Source of the DNA: Azospirillum cavernae
GTDB lineage: Bacteria > Pseudomonadota > Alphaproteobacteria > Azospirillales > Azospirillaceae
Length of the DNA: 64,000 nucleotides
Direction of reading: 5' to 3'
Assembly (NCBI RefSeq): GCF_003590795.1
Contig: NZ_QYUL01000002.1
Span: 434,001 to 498,000, forward strand
Position 1 is the first letter of the stretch; each line of letters opens with the position of its first letter. Below the pieces are notes generated by a model. The model ran no database searches. It was not told the DNA's origin and was given only the letters and a program-made list of their open reading frames with translations. The translations under genes were made by a program, and so were the position numbers. Positions 46,575 to 56,279 of this stretch are shown here, piece after piece.

Positions 46575-46813
46575 CGTTCGCGGCTGCTACTATCCGACAA
46601 TTTACCCCGCCAACCGTCCGCCTACACTGCCGATCGTGTGACACGAAGCGGTTTTCCAAAGAACCGCCGCCCTTCACCCGCCGTTCCGCCCGACCCGCCC
46701 CGCCGACCCGCACGTCGGCGGACACGGTCGCGCCATGCCCGGACGGCGCCCGCGCAACCGGCCTAAAGCACCACCCGTCTTGGGCACCACCAGTCTTGGG
46801 AGGCAACCACACC

Positions 46814-48583
46814 ATGAAGCGTCTGGTATCGAAGCGCCTGGTATCCACATTCGCCCTGGCCGTCGCGATGACCGCCGCCGGGATGACCGCCGCGTCCGCT
46901 GGCGGCCCGACCAGCGAGGATTTGCTGAAAAGCGCCACGACCACCGATTCGGTGCTGACCTACGGCATGGGGCCGCAGGCCCAGCGTTTCAGCCCGCTGA
47001 CCGATCTGAATCCCGACACGGTCAAGAAGCTGGTCCCGGTCTGGTCCTTCTCCTTCGGCGGCGAGAAGCAACGCGGGCAGGAAGCCCAGCCGATCATCTA
47101 TGACGGCACGATCTACGTCACCGGCTCCTACTCCCGCCTCTACGCGGTGGACGCGCGCACCGGCCACAAGAAGTGGCAATACGACCATCGTCTGCCCGAC
47201 GGCATCATGCCCTGCTGCGACGTGGTCAATCGCGGCGCCGCCATCCTGGGCGACAAGATTTACTTCGCCACGCTCGACGCCCGTCTGGTCGCGTTGAACC
47301 GCGAAACCGGCAAGGTGATCTGGAACAAGAAGCTGGCTGAGTACAAAGAGGGCGCGTCCAACACCGCCGCCCCGATGATCGTCGACGGCAAGATCATCAC
47401 CGGCAATTCCGGCGGCGAGTTCGGCGTGGTCGGCATGGTCGAGGCGCGCGACGCTGAAACCGGCGAACTGATCTGGCAGCGCCCGACCGTCGAAGGCAAC
47501 ATGGGGACGCTGAAGGGCAAGGATTCGACCGTCACCGGCACGCTGAACGCGAGCTGGCCGGGCGACCTCTACAAGACCGGCGGCGGCGCGACGTGGTTGG
47601 GCGGCACCTACGATCCAGAAACCAAGTCGCTGTTCTTCGGCACCGGCAACCCGGCCCCGTGGAACTCACACCTGCGCCCCGGCGACAACCTTTACACGGC
47701 CTCGACTCTGGCCATCAATCCCGACAATGGCGAGATCAAGTGGCACTACCAGACCACGCCGCACGATGGTTGGGACTTTGACGGCGTGAACGAGTTTGTC
47801 TCCTTCGATCTGAAGAAGGACGGCAAGATCATCAAGGCGGGCGGCAAGGCCGACCGCAACGGCTTCTTCTACGTCATCGACCGGACCACCGGAAAGCTCA
47901 TCAACGCCTCGCCCTTTGTCAGCAAGATCACCTGGGCCAAGGAAATTGATCTGAAAACCGGCCGCCCGGTCTACAACGACGACAATCGTCCGGGCGCCCC
48001 CGCCGAGGGCGAGGCGCACGGCGCCAAGGGCAAATCGGTCTTCGCGGCTCCCGCCTTCCTGGGCGCGAAGAACTGGATGCCGATGGCCTACAACCCGCAG
48101 ACCGATCTGTTCTATGTCCCGGCCAACGAGTGGGGCATGGACATCTGGAACGAGGCGATCACCTACAAGAAGGGCGCGGCCTATCTCGGCGCCGGTTTCA
48201 CCATCAAGCCCCTCTATGACGATTACATCGGCGCCCTGCGCGCCATTGATCCGAAGACCGGCAAGATCGTCTGGGAATACAAGAACCCGGCCCCGCTGTG
48301 GGGCGGCGTCCTGACCACCGCCGGAAACCTGGTCTTCACCGGCACGCCGGAAGGCTTCCTGAAGGCGTTCGAGGCCAAGACCGGCAAGGAAGTCTGGAAG
48401 TTCCAGACCGGCTCGGGCGTGGTCGGCAGCCCCGTCACCTGGACGATGGATGGCGAGCAGTATGTCGCCGTCGTGTCCGGTTGGGGCGGCGCGGTGCCGC
48501 TGTGGGGCGGCGACGTCGCCAAGCTGGTGAAGGACATCAACCAGGGCGGCTCGCTCTGGGTCTTCAAGCTGCCCAAGGCTTGA
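46814..48583 (+). CDS. exaF: PQQ-dependent alcohol dehydrogenase, predicted lanthanide type
   Basis: 589 residues; ATG 46814 with GGGAGG upstream. Signal peptide (to about 29), then an eight-bladed quinoprotein propeller. Seen: vicinal disulfide Cys134-Cys135 ([10 protein letters not shown]), metal ligands Glu202 (SGGEFGVVG) and Asn279 (GTGNPAPWN), catalytic Asp321 and the second aspartate Asp323 in [12 protein letters not shown]. Asp at this +2 position marks lanthanide-using XoxF/ExaF/PedH enzymes, whereas calcium enzymes carry Ala or Ser. Predicted to oxidise ethanol or other alcohols in the periplasm, passing electrons to the cytochrome encoded next. The [17 protein letters not shown] stretch favours the ethanol group over methanol-type XoxF. 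Confidence 0.93.
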   Translation: MKRLVSKRLVSTFALAVAMTAAGMTAASAGGPTSEDLLKSATTTDSVLTYGMGPQAQRFSPLTDLNPDTVKKLVPVWSFSFGGEKQRGQEAQPIIYDGTIYVTGSYSRLYAVDARTGHKKWQYDHRLPDGIMPCCDVVNRGAAILGDKIYFATLDARLVALNRETGKVIWNKKLAEYKEGASNTAAPMIVDGKIITGNSGGEFGVVGMVEARDAETGELIWQRPTVEGNMGTLKGKDSTVTGTLNASWPGDLYKTGGGATWLGGTYDPETKSLFFGTGNPAPWNSHLRPGDNLYTASTLAINPDNGEIKWHYQTTPHDGWDFDGVNEFVSFDLKKDGKIIKAGGKADRNGFFYVIDRTTGKLINASPFVSKITWAKEIDLKTGRPVYNDDNRPGAPAEGEAHGAKGKSVFAAPAFLGAKNWMPMAYNPQTDLFYVPANEWGMDIWNEAITYKKGAAYLGAGFTIKPLYDDYIGALRAIDPKTGKIVWEYKNPAPLWGGVLTTAGNLVFTGTPEGFLKAFEAKTGKEVWKFQTGSGVVGSPVTWTMDGEQYVAVVSGWGGAVPLWGGDVAKLVKDINQGGSLWVFKLPKA

Positions 48584-48632
48584 TCCCAAGGCTTGATCTC
48601 GGCCTGGTTGTAAAGAGCCTTTTGTGAGCATC

Positions 48633-48662
48633 GCGGCGGGCCGAATTCGTTCGGCCCGCCGC
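48633..48662. terminator. Perfect 13-bp hairpin with TTCG loop after the dehydrogenase gene
   Basis: Positions 48633-48645 pair perfectly with 48650-48662 around TTCG. No T-tract follows, so it may act as a 3' mRNA-stabilising structure or partial terminator between the abundant dehydrogenase message and the cytochrome gene rather than a full stop. Confidence 0.5.
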
Positions 48663-48804
48663 AGCGCATGAAAAGAACAAGAATTAGCCGATAAATGAAA
48701 AATCATACCATAGTCCAATTAAGAAAAGACCGTGGCGCTGGTAAATTCTGGACATGATCCTGACCGCTGAAAAGCGACCACGCACGACAAGGAACGCCAG
48801 ACCG

Positions 48805-49230
48805 ATGAACACCCGGCTTTGCCAGATCGCCGTTGCCGCCTTCTTGATTGGCGCGAGCGCCTCGACCACAGTTTTCGCCCATGGCGACGTCACGCCGCAG
48901 GCGGTGGACACCACCGGGCTTGATAAGCTCGGGGCCACATGGAAGGACAGCAACCCCTTTCGGGGGAACCCGCGCGCCATCGAAATCGGCGCGTCGGCCT
49001 TCAACCAGAATTGCGCGCGCTGCCACGGGCTGGGCGCGGTGTCGGGCGGCATCGCGCCGGACCTGCGCTATCTGGAAAAGGACGACGCCGGGGACGAATG
49101 GTTCAAGGAACGGGTCATCAACGGCTCGATCCGCAACGGTGTGACCTACATGCCGCAATTCGGCGACGCGCTGGGGCAGGAAGCGCTGTGGTCGATCCGC
49201 TCCTGGCTCGACACCGTGCGCGCCGACTGA
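48805..49230 (+). CDS. pedF: Cytochrome c-550, PedF-like
   Basis: 141 residues from ATG 48805 (AAGGAA upstream). Signal peptide (ending TVFAHG), one c-type heme site CARCHG and a distal Met ligand candidate in YMPQFGDALG. It is the expected direct electron acceptor of the PQQ alcohol dehydrogenase, carrying electrons towards a terminal oxidase. Placement directly after the dehydrogenase supports this. Confidence 0.92.
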   Translation: MNTRLCQIAVAAFLIGASASTTVFAHGDVTPQAVDTTGLDKLGATWKDSNPFRGNPRAIEIGASAFNQNCARCHGLGAVSGGIAPDLRYLEKDDAGDEWFKERVINGSIRNGVTYMPQFGDALGQEALWSIRSWLDTVRAD

Positions 49231-49277
49231 CGCCGCGCGCCGACCGATCCGACCGTCTGTTTTTGAAAGGGTTCGTC

Positions 49278-49760
49278 ATGCTTCGCAAAGCCGTTTCCCG
49301 CCTCGCCCCCGCCGCGCTGTCGCTCGCCCTTCTGATGGGCGCGTCGGCGGCCAGCGCCACCGACCATTCCGCCCACGCCACGCCCGAACAGGCCAAGGCG
49401 CTGGTGGCCGAGGCCGTCGCCTATCTGAAGGCCAAGGGGCCGGAGGAGGCGACCAAGGCCTTCCAGGACGCCAAGGGCGCTTTCCGCCGGGGCGAGCTGT
49501 ATGTCTTCGTCTTCGACGGGGCCGGGCGCTACGTCGCGTCGGGCGGCAACCCGCGTCTGGCCGGGACCGACGCCGCCAACCTGAAGGACGCCGAGGGCAA
49601 GCCCATCGTCCAGGCGATGATCGCCGAGACCAAGGACAAGCCGAACGCGGTGATCGATTACGTCTGGCTGAACCGCCAGACCAACAAGGTCGAGCACAAG
49701 CATTCCTACGTCACCCGCGACGGCGGTTACATCGTCGGGGCTGGAACCTACGATGATTGA
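49278..49760 (+). CDS. Periplasmic cache-domain protein
   Basis: 160 residues. Signal peptide (AALSLALLMGASAASATD) and a single small cache domain: KAFQDAKGAFRRGELYVFVFDGAGRYVASGGNPRLAGTD and VDYVWL-like NAVIDYVWLNRQTNKVEHKHSYV, then DGGYIVGAGTYDD. Free-standing cache proteins like this bind small ligands and recur in PQQ and one-carbon clusters, function unestablished. It may sense or buffer the alcohol or its product in the periplasm (inference). Start ATG 49278 follows a GAAAGGG site. Confidence 0.82.
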   Translation: MLRKAVSRLAPAALSLALLMGASAASATDHSAHATPEQAKALVAEAVAYLKAKGPEEATKAFQDAKGAFRRGELYVFVFDGAGRYVASGGNPRLAGTDAANLKDAEGKPIVQAMIAETKDKPNAVIDYVWLNRQTNKVEHKHSYVTRDGGYIVGAGTYDD

Positions 49761-49790
49761 TTGAGTCCGGTCGGATCGGGTGATGACGGC

Positions 49791-50810
49791 ATGAGGATCC
49801 TCGCGCGGGCGCGTTGGCTGGTGGGCGTGGCGGCGTTGTTGTTGTTCGCCGTCCTGTCGCTCTGCGTCGGCCCGGCGGGCGCGGCGGATCGGCCCGTGGT
49901 GCGGGTGGGCGTGTTGAAGTTCGGTACGGTGACGTGGGAACTCGACACCGTCCGCGCCAACCATTTCGACGACGAGGCCGGGATCACCCTGCAACTGGTC
50001 GAGCTGGCGGGCAATCCGGCGACGCAGGTGGCGCTTCAGGCCGAGGCGGTGGACGTCATCGTGTCGGATTGGCTGTGGGCGTCGCGGATGCGGGCGGCGG
50101 GAACCGCCCTGTCCTTCATCCCCTATTCGACGGCGGTCGGCGCGCTGGTGGTTCCCAACGGGTCGCCGATCCGAACGGTGGGCGATTTGAAGGGCAAGCG
50201 TGTCGGCGTGGCGGGCAGCCCGCTGGACAAAAGTTGGCTGCTGTTGAAGGCGGTGGCGCGCGACCGGCACGGTCTGGCGCTGGAGCGTGAGGCGCAGGCC
50301 TTTTTCGCCGCCCCGCCCTTGCTGAACCGCAAGCTGGCCGACGGCGAGTTCGACGCCGTGTTGACCTTCTGGCCCTTCGCCGCGCGGCTGGAGGCCGAAG
50401 GCATGCGGGTGGTGGCGAGCGTGGCCGATCTGTTGGCGGCGCTGGGCCTGTCGGCGGAGGTTCCCGCGCTGGGCTACGTCTTCCGCGAAGAATGGGCGGT
50501 GAAGAACCCAGCGGCGCTCGCCGGATTCCAACGGGCGACGGCGCGGGCCAAAAGCCTGTTGGCCGACTCTGACTCCGCCTGGGACCGGCTGACTCCGCTG
50601 ATGCAGGCGGAAAACGAAACCGTGCGCCTGCGTCTGCGCGACCGCTACCGCGAGGGGATTCCCCGCCGTTGGGGCGCGGAGGAGCAAGCGGCGGCGGCGC
50701 GGCTGTACACGCTGTTGGCCGGTTTGGGCGGGCGCGATCTGGTCGGCGATTCGCCGGTCATCGCCGAGGGGGTTTTCTGGCCCGGTCCCGCCCCCAACCT
50801 CGCTCCATGA
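49791..50810 (+). CDS. ABC importer binding protein (NrtA/SsuA/TauA-like)
   Basis: 339 residues. Signal peptide (to about 31, AGAAD) and a family of aliphatic-sulfonate/nitrate/thiamine-precursor binding proteins: VRVGVLKFGTVTWELDTVRANHF, DVIVSDWLWASRMRAAG, and LKGKRVGVAGSPLDKSWLLLKA. In-frame alternative starts occur upstream. The ATGA overlap with the permease gene makes it the first gene of an ABC importer. Its place inside a PQQ/lanthanide-type cluster points to an alcohol-derived compound, PQQ or metal chelate as cargo, but nothing in the sequence fixes the ligand. Confidence 0.85.
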   Translation: MRILARARWLVGVAALLLFAVLSLCVGPAGAADRPVVRVGVLKFGTVTWELDTVRANHFDDEAGITLQLVELAGNPATQVALQAEAVDVIVSDWLWASRMRAAGTALSFIPYSTAVGALVVPNGSPIRTVGDLKGKRVGVAGSPLDKSWLLLKAVARDRHGLALEREAQAFFAAPPLLNRKLADGEFDAVLTFWPFAARLEAEGMRVVASVADLLAALGLSAEVPALGYVFREEWAVKNPAALAGFQRATARAKSLLADSDSAWDRLTPLMQAENETVRLRLRDRYREGIPRRWGAEEQAAAARLYTLLAGLGGRDLVGDSPVIAEGVFWPGPAPNLAP

Positions 50811-51568
50811 GGGTTCCGCGCGCCCTGTTCCCCCTGCTGTCGCTCGCCCTGCTGCTGGGGCTGTGGGAGATTGCCGCGCTTTGGGGCGGCGGGCGCGTGT
50901 TGCCCACGCCGGGGGCGGTGGCCTTGGCCTTGGCGCGCGAGGCGGAGAGCGGCGCGCTCGCCCATCATCTGGGCGTCACGCTGCTGCGGGTTCTCGCCGC
51001 CTTTGTTCTGGCCCTGTCGGTTGGGGTGGCGCTGGGCGTGCCGATGGGGCGTTCGCCGCTGTGCGACCGGCTGTTCGGGCCGTGGCTGGTGTTTTTCCTC
51101 AATCTTCCGGCGCTGGTGGTGATCGTTCTGGCCTATGTCTGGTTCGGCTTGACCGAAGCGGCGGCGGTGGGCGCGGTTGCGGTCAACAAGATCCCCAACA
51201 CCATCGTTCTGGTCCGCGCGGGCGCGCGAACCATCGACGAGGGGCTGATCGAGATGGCGCGCGTCTACCGCATGTCGCGCCTGGACCGGCTGCGTCATGT
51301 GCTGCTGCCCCATCTGGCCCCGACCATCGCCGCCGCCGCCCGGTCGGGGTTGGCGCTGATCTGGAAGATCGTGCTGGTGGTCGAGCTGTTGGGGCGCGGC
51401 GACGGGGTGGGGTTCCAGATCAATTTGCTGTTCCAGACCTTCGACGTCGCCGGAATCCTCGCCTACAGCGTCGCCTTCGTCGCCGTCATCCTGCTTCTGG
51501 AGTATGGCGTCTTGCAGCCCATAGAGCGGCGCTGTTCGCGCTGGCGGCGGTCGCATGCTGAGGCTTGA
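50807..51568 (+). CDS. ABC importer permease (SsuC/NrtB-like)
   Basis: 253 residues, six membrane helices, with the EAA coupling loop visible as IDEGLIEMARVYRMSRLDRLRHVLLPHLAP. Start ATG 50807 overlaps the binding-protein stop as ATGA, and its end overlaps the ATPase gene by 14 bases. Typical single-permease partner that works as a homodimer in the inner membrane. Confidence 0.92.
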   Translation: MRVPRALFPLLSLALLLGLWEIAALWGGGRVLPTPGAVALALAREAESGALAHHLGVTLLRVLAAFVLALSVGVALGVPMGRSPLCDRLFGPWLVFFLNLPALVVIVLAYVWFGLTEAAAVGAVAVNKIPNTIVLVRAGARTIDEGLIEMARVYRMSRLDRLRHVLLPHLAPTIAAAARSGLALIWKIVLVVELLGRGDGVGFQINLLFQTFDVAGILAYSVAFVAVILLLEYGVLQPIERRCSRWRRSHAEA

Positions 51569-52280
51569 GATCCGCTCCAAACGCTTCGGCGCGGTGGAGG
51601 CGCTGCGCGGGTTCGCGCTCACCGCCGCGCGGGGGGAGGTGGTGGCCCTGGTCGGCCCGTCCGGCTGCGGCAAGACCACGGCGCTTGGCGTCGTCGCCGG
51701 GCTGGACCGTGATTTCGACGGAACGCTGAGCGTCGCGCCCGGTCCCGACGGGCGTCCGCCCCGCATCGGCATGGTGTTTCAGGAGCCGCGCCTGTTGCCT
51801 TGGCGCACGGTGCGGCAAAATCTGGCGCTGGCCCTGCCGCGCGCCCTGCGCCGCGATCCCCGGATCGACGCCACCCTGGCGCTGCTGGATCTGTCGGCGT
51901 TGGCCGACCGCTTTCCGGGGCATTTGTCGCTGGGCATGGCGCGGCGGGCGGCGTTGGCGCGGGCCTTGGTCGTCGATCCCGATCTTCTGCTGTTGGACGA
52001 GCCGCTGGTGTCGCTGGACGAGGTGACGGCCCAGCGGCTGCGGGCGTTGCTGGCGCGGGTGCTGGACGGGCGGCCCAGAACGGCGCTGCTGGTCACGCAC
52101 AATCTGCGCGAGGCGCTGGCGCTGGCCGACCGTTTGCTGATTCTGGCCCCGTCGCCGGGCCGGGTGGTGGCGGAGATCCCCATCGCCACGCCGCGCGCCG
52201 CCCGCGACGACGCCATGGTCGAGGCGCTGCGCGCCGATCTGCTGGCGCGCGCCGACCCTGTTTTTCGTCTGTTGGCGTGA
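51555..52280 (+). CDS. ABC importer ATPase (SsuB/NrtD-like)
   Basis: 241 residues. Walker A GPSGCGKTT, Q-loop MVFQEPRLLPWRTV, signature HLSLGMARRAALARAL (LSLGM, in place of LSGGQ), Walker B LLLDEPLVSLD and switch His TALLVTHNLREAL. The PRLLPW stretch after the Q-loop is typical of the nitrate/sulfonate/taurine group. It completes the three-gene importer. Confidence 0.93.
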   Translation: MLRLEIRSKRFGAVEALRGFALTAARGEVVALVGPSGCGKTTALGVVAGLDRDFDGTLSVAPGPDGRPPRIGMVFQEPRLLPWRTVRQNLALALPRALRRDPRIDATLALLDLSALADRFPGHLSLGMARRAALARALVVDPDLLLLDEPLVSLDEVTAQRLRALLARVLDGRPRTALLVTHNLREALALADRLLILAPSPGRVVAEIPIATPRAARDDAMVEALRADLLARADPVFRLLA

Positions 52281-52307
52281 CGTGACTCTCAGGGGGAGGG
52301 ACGGGTG

Positions 52308-52862
52308 ATGGTTGCTGGATGGTTGATCCGGGTCGCGTGCGTGGTTCTGGCGCTGGCGGCGGTTCTGCCCGCCCGCGCCGCGCCGGTGGAGGAGTTGACG
52401 GGCTATCGCCTGTCCGATTACCGCGCGCCAACCCCCGCCGGGCTGACGGGCGCGGTGACGCTCGACGCCGACGGCGTGCGCGGCCTGCTGGCGCGGGGGG
52501 AGGCGCTGCCGCTGTTCGTCCAACGGCTGGACCGCAGCCCGACCTTGCCCGGCGCGCCTTGGCTGCTGTCAAAGCCCTACCGCCAGATACCGGGCAGCGT
52601 CTGGTTGCCCAACGTCGGGCTGGGCGCGCCCGATCCGGCCACTTTGGCGTGGTTCCAACGGCATCTCGACCGTTTGAGCGGCGGCGACCGCGCGCGCGGG
52701 CTGCTGTTCTATTGCCTGTCGGATTGCTGGCTGTCCTGGAACGCGGCCAAACGCGCGCTGTCCCTGGGCCACACGCGGGTTTACTGGTTCCCCGCCGGAA
52801 TCGACGGCTGGCTGGAAGCCGGTCTGCCGAGCGAGGAGGCGACGCCGCTTCCCGGCCCCTAA
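52308..52862 (+). CDS. PQQ-catabolism-associated CxxxCW protein
   Basis: 184 residues; ATG 52308 with AGGGGGAGG upstream. Signal peptide (LALAAVLPARAAP) then a rhodanese-like fold with LFYCLSDCWLSWNAAKRA, the Cys-x3-Cys-Trp signature of a family found only beside PQQ-dependent alcohol oxidation genes. The two cysteines suggest redox or sulfur/metal handling, which would suit the SoxYZ-like carrier in the same cluster. Biochemical role unproven. Confidence 0.9.
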   Translation: MVAGWLIRVACVVLALAAVLPARAAPVEELTGYRLSDYRAPTPAGLTGAVTLDADGVRGLLARGEALPLFVQRLDRSPTLPGAPWLLSKPYRQIPGSVWLPNVGLGAPDPATLAWFQRHLDRLSGGDRARGLLFYCLSDCWLSWNAAKRALSLGHTRVYWFPAGIDGWLEAGLPSEEATPLPGP

Positions 52863-52971
52863 AGCCCCCTATTGCACCATGGTATCATGGCGGGATCAGG
52901 CCCCCGCCCACTAGTATGACGACCGACCAATCATCCTGGTCGGCAACAGTCAGATCGTGGGAGAAACCGCT

Positions 52972-53052
52972 ATGAAGTCCTGGCGCAAACCGAAGACCAC
53001 CGAGATCGCCGTCGGCACGGAAATCAACGCCTACGCCTGCGCCGCGCTGTAA
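52972..53052 (+). CDS. pqqA: PQQ precursor peptide
   Basis: 26 residues (MKSWRKPKTTEIAVGTEINA followed by YACAAL). The Glu17-x3-Tyr21 pair (EINAY) are the two residues that PqqE cross-links and the pathway converts into PQQ. GGGAGAA precedes the ATG. It lies 107 bases before pqqB and opens the pqqABCDE operon. A short GC-rich stretch follows, which in other species causes partial termination so that peptide is made in excess. Confidence 0.95.
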   Translation: MKSWRKPKTTEIAVGTEINAYACAAL

Positions 53053-53159
53053 CCACAGCCGGATGATACGGACGCTGTGACCGGCTTTCCGGTTGGAACC
53101 GGACGCGGCGTCCACCCCTCTTCAAGCCCCCCAACACGCCGGTTTCAAAGGCCGCTCCC

Positions 53160-54107
53160 ATGAAAATTCTCGTGCTTGGCTCGGCGGCGGGCGGTGGGTT
53201 TCCGCAGTGGAATTGCGGTTGCGTCGGCTGCCGCCGCGCCCGATCCGGCGACCCGGCGGCCAAGCCGCGCACGCAATCCTCGCTGGCGGTCAGCGCCGAC
53301 GGGCGGCGCTGGGTATTGCTGAACGCCTCGCCTGATTTGGGCGCGCAACTTCTGGCCTCGCCCGCGCTGCACCCGCCCGCCTCGCCTGGGGCCAGCGTCA
53401 TGCGGGGCAACCCGATCGCGGCGGCGGTGTTGACCAACGCCGACATCGACCATGTCGCCGGGCTGCTGACCCTGCGGGAATCCCACCCCTTCGCGGTTTA
53501 CGCCACGGCGCGGGTTCAGAGCGTTCTGGCGGCCAATTCGGTGTTCAACGTGTTGAACCCGGCCCTGGTCCCGCGCCGGGTCATGAACCTCGGCGCGCCC
53601 TTCCAGCCCGCCGACGCCGACGGCGTTCCGCTGGGGCTGGAGATCGAGGCCTTCGCCGTTCCTGGCAAGGTGGCGCTGTATCTGGAGGATGAGGCCGCCG
53701 GTCCCTCCTTCGGGTCGGTGGCCGAAGACACGGTGGCTCTGCGCGTCCGCCCGACGGACGGGGCGAGCGACGGGTTTTTCTACATTCCCGGCTGCGCCGC
53801 GCTGCCGGGCTGGCTGGCCGACCGGCTTTACGGCGCGCCGCTGGTGCTGTTCGACGGCACGACCTGGACCGACGACGAGATGATCCGCAGCGGCACCGGC
53901 GTGAAGACGGCGGCCCGCATGGGCCATATGGCGATGTCGGGGCCGGACGGCAGTCTGGCCGCCTTCGCGCCCCTGAACATCGCCCGGAAAATCTACATCC
54001 ACATCAACAACACCAACCCCGCGCTGCTGGAGGACTCGCCCGAACGGCGGGAGGCGGAAGCGGCGGGCTGGCGCATCGCCCATGATGGGCTGGAGCTGAC
54101 GTTATGA
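53160..54107 (+). CDS. pqqB: PQQ biosynthesis protein B
   Basis: 315 residues, MBL-fold oxygenase of the PQQ pathway, thought to hydroxylate the excised Glu-Tyr intermediate. N-terminal VLGSAAGGGFPQWNCGC and CVGCRRARSG, the metal motif region NADIDHVAGLLTLRE, and MGHMAMSGPDGS near the C-terminus are diagnostic. Stop overlaps pqqC as ATGA. Confidence 0.97.
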   Translation: MKILVLGSAAGGGFPQWNCGCVGCRRARSGDPAAKPRTQSSLAVSADGRRWVLLNASPDLGAQLLASPALHPPASPGASVMRGNPIAAAVLTNADIDHVAGLLTLRESHPFAVYATARVQSVLAANSVFNVLNPALVPRRVMNLGAPFQPADADGVPLGLEIEAFAVPGKVALYLEDEAAGPSFGSVAEDTVALRVRPTDGASDGFFYIPGCAALPGWLADRLYGAPLVLFDGTTWTDDEMIRSGTGVKTAARMGHMAMSGPDGSLAAFAPLNIARKIYIHINNTNPALLEDSPERREAEAAGWRIAHDGLELTL

Positions 54108-54880
54108 GCGATTTTCTGTCGGTTGACGCCTTCCGCGACGCCCTGCACGCCATCGGCGCGCGGCAATACCACGACCTGCACCCCTTTCATCAATTGCTGC
54201 ACGGCGGCGGTTTGAAAAAGGGGCAGATCCAGGCCTGGGCGCTGAATCGCTTCTATTATCAGGTGTCGATCCCGCGCAAGGATCTGACGATCATGGCGCG
54301 GATGGACGATCCGGCTTTGCGCCGGGCCTGGATGCAGCGGGTGCTGGACCATGACGGGCTGACCCAAACCGGGGCCTTGGACGAAACCAAGGTCGGCGGC
54401 ATCGAACGTTGGTTGCGGCTGACCGACGGGCTGGGGCTGGACCGCGATTACGTGCGCTCGCTGGACGGGCTGCTTCCGGCCACCCGCTACGCCGTGGACG
54501 CCTACGTCAATTTCGTCCGCGACCATTCGCTGTTGGAGGCGGTGGCCTCCTCCCTGACCGAGCTGTTCGCCCCGGCCATCCACCGCGAGCGCATCGCCGG
54601 GTTTGAGCAGAATTACGCCTTCGCCAACGACAGCACCCTGTCTTATTTCCGCAAGCGGCTGGACGAAGCGCCGCGCGACGTCGAGTTCGGCCTGAATTAC
54701 GTGCTGACCAACGCCCGCACCGCCGAACAGCAGCAACAATGCCTGCGCGCCCTGCGCTTCAAGACCGAACTGTTGTGGGCGCAGTTGGACGCGCTGCACC
54801 ACGCCTACGTCACGCCGAACCTGATCCCGCCCGGCGCCTTCGTTCCCGACGACATGACGCCGACCGAGTACCGGCGGTGA
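54104..54880 (+). CDS. pqqC: PQQ synthase
   Basis: 258 residues. PqqC carries out the last step, ring closure and eight-electron oxidation to PQQ. Heme-oxygenase-like helical fold: QYHDLHPFHQLLHGGGLKKGQIQAWALNRFYYQ, ARMDDPALRRAWMQRVLDHDG, and YVNFVRDHSLLEAVASSLTELF. Full family length. Its final codon overlaps the GTG start of pqqD. Confidence 0.97.
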   Translation: MSDFLSVDAFRDALHAIGARQYHDLHPFHQLLHGGGLKKGQIQAWALNRFYYQVSIPRKDLTIMARMDDPALRRAWMQRVLDHDGLTQTGALDETKVGGIERWLRLTDGLGLDRDYVRSLDGLLPATRYAVDAYVNFVRDHSLLEAVASSLTELFAPAIHRERIAGFEQNYAFANDSTLSYFRKRLDEAPRDVEFGLNYVLTNARTAEQQQQCLRALRFKTELLWAQLDALHHAYVTPNLIPPGAFVPDDMTPTEYRR

Positions 54881-55167
54881 GCGCCGCCGCCCTCATCGAC
54901 GAGGCGGCGCGCGTCCGGCTGGCGGCGGGGGTGATGCTGCGGCATGACCGTCGGCGCGGCCAATGGATGCTGATGGCCCCGGAACGGCTTTTGGTGCTGG
55001 ACGACATGGCGCTGGCCGTGCTGCGCGCCTGCACTGGGGCTGAGGATGAAGTGGGCGGCGCCATCGACCGTCTGGCGGCGGAGTATGACGCCCCGCGTGG
55101 CGAGATCGCCGCCGACGTGCTCGACCTGCTCAACGATCTGCGCAACAAGGGGTATGTCGCCGCATGA
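54877..55167 (+). CDS. pqqD: PQQ peptide chaperone
   Basis: 96 residues, starting at GTG 54877, which overlaps the pqqC stop as GTGA. PqqD delivers the PqqA peptide to PqqE. The winged-helix-like RRE fold is visible: [34 protein letters not shown] and [18 protein letters not shown]. Overlaps pqqE as ATGA. Confidence 0.95.
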   Translation: MSAAALIDEAARVRLAAGVMLRHDRRRGQWMLMAPERLLVLDDMALAVLRACTGAEDEVGGAIDRLAAEYDAPRGEIAADVLDLLNDLRNKGYVAA

Positions 55168-56279
55168 CCTGCGCCCTGCCGTCCCTGGCGACCGCCGCCG
55201 CCGAACCCGCGCCGCCGTTTGCCGTTCTGGCCGAACTGACGCACCGTTGCCCGCTGCGCTGCGCCTATTGCTCCAACCCCGTCACGCTGGAACCGGCGAG
55301 CGCGGAGCTGGACACCGCCACCTGGAAACGCGTGTTGGACGAGGCCGCCGACGCCGGGGCCTTGCAGGTGCATTTTTCCGGCGGCGAACCCTGCGTCCGC
55401 AAGGATCTGGAGGAGCTGGTCGCCCACGCGACTGAGGCCGGGCTGTACAGCAACCTCATCACGTCCGCCGTGCTGCTCGACGCGGATCGGCTGGCGCGGC
55501 TGAAGGCCGCCGGGTTGCAGCATGTCCAGATCAGCGTGCAGGACAGCGAGGCGGAGGGGGCCGACTGGATCGGCGGCTATCGCGGCGGCCACGCCCGCAA
55601 GCTGGAAACGGCGCGGCGGGTGGTGGACAGCGGTTTGGCCCTGACTATCAACGCGGTTCTGCACCGTCACAACATCGAGCGGGTCAACGCCTTCATCGAC
55701 CGGGCGCTGGAACTGCGCGCCGGGCGGATCGAGATCGCCAACGTCCAATATTACGGCTGGGCCTTGGAAAACCGCGCGGCGCTGATGCCCTCGCGCGAGC
55801 AGCTTTTGACCATGGACGCCGCCGTGCGCGCCCGGCTGCCGGAATTGGCCGGGCGGCTGGTCGTCGATTACGTGGTTCCCGATTATTACGCCCGCCGCCC
55901 GAAATCCTGCATGGGCGGCTGGGGGCGGCGTTTCATGAACGTCACCCCGCGCGGTCGGGTTCTGCCCTGCCACGCGGCGGAAACCATCCCCGGCCTGAGC
56001 TTTGAGACGGTGTTCGACCGCAGCCTGTCCGACATCTGGCGCGACGGCCCGGCCTTCGCCCATTACCGGGGAACCGCCTGGATGCCGCAACCCTGCCAAT
56101 CCTGCGATGATCGCGAAGAGGATTGGGGCGGCTGCCGCTGTCAGGCGCTGGCGCTGGCGGGAGACGCCGGAGCCGCCGACCCGGTGTGCGAATTGTCCCC
56201 CTCCCACGCCGCCGTGGCCCTCCTGCGCGACCGCGACGCCGCCGCCCTGGGCACGCCCTGGCGCTATCGCGGCGGGTGA
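55164..56279 (+). CDS. pqqE: Radical SAM PqqA-peptide cyclase
   Basis: 371 residues. Forms the carbon-carbon bond between Glu and Tyr of PqqA. Radical SAM cluster at Cys29, Cys33 and Cys36 (CPLRCAYC), SAM-binding [12 protein letters not shown], and a C-terminal SPASM domain with additional cysteines ([38 protein letters not shown]). Last gene of the pqqABCDE operon; no pqqF protease gene follows. Confidence 0.97.
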   Translation: MTCALPSLATAAAEPAPPFAVLAELTHRCPLRCAYCSNPVTLEPASAELDTATWKRVLDEAADAGALQVHFSGGEPCVRKDLEELVAHATEAGLYSNLITSAVLLDADRLARLKAAGLQHVQISVQDSEAEGADWIGGYRGGHARKLETARRVVDSGLALTINAVLHRHNIERVNAFIDRALELRAGRIEIANVQYYGWALENRAALMPSREQLLTMDAAVRARLPELAGRLVVDYVVPDYYARRPKSCMGGWGRRFMNVTPRGRVLPCHAAETIPGLSFETVFDRSLSDIWRDGPAFAHYRGTAWMPQPCQSCDDREEDWGGCRCQALALAGDAGAADPVCELSPSHAAVALLRDRDAAALGTPWRYRGG

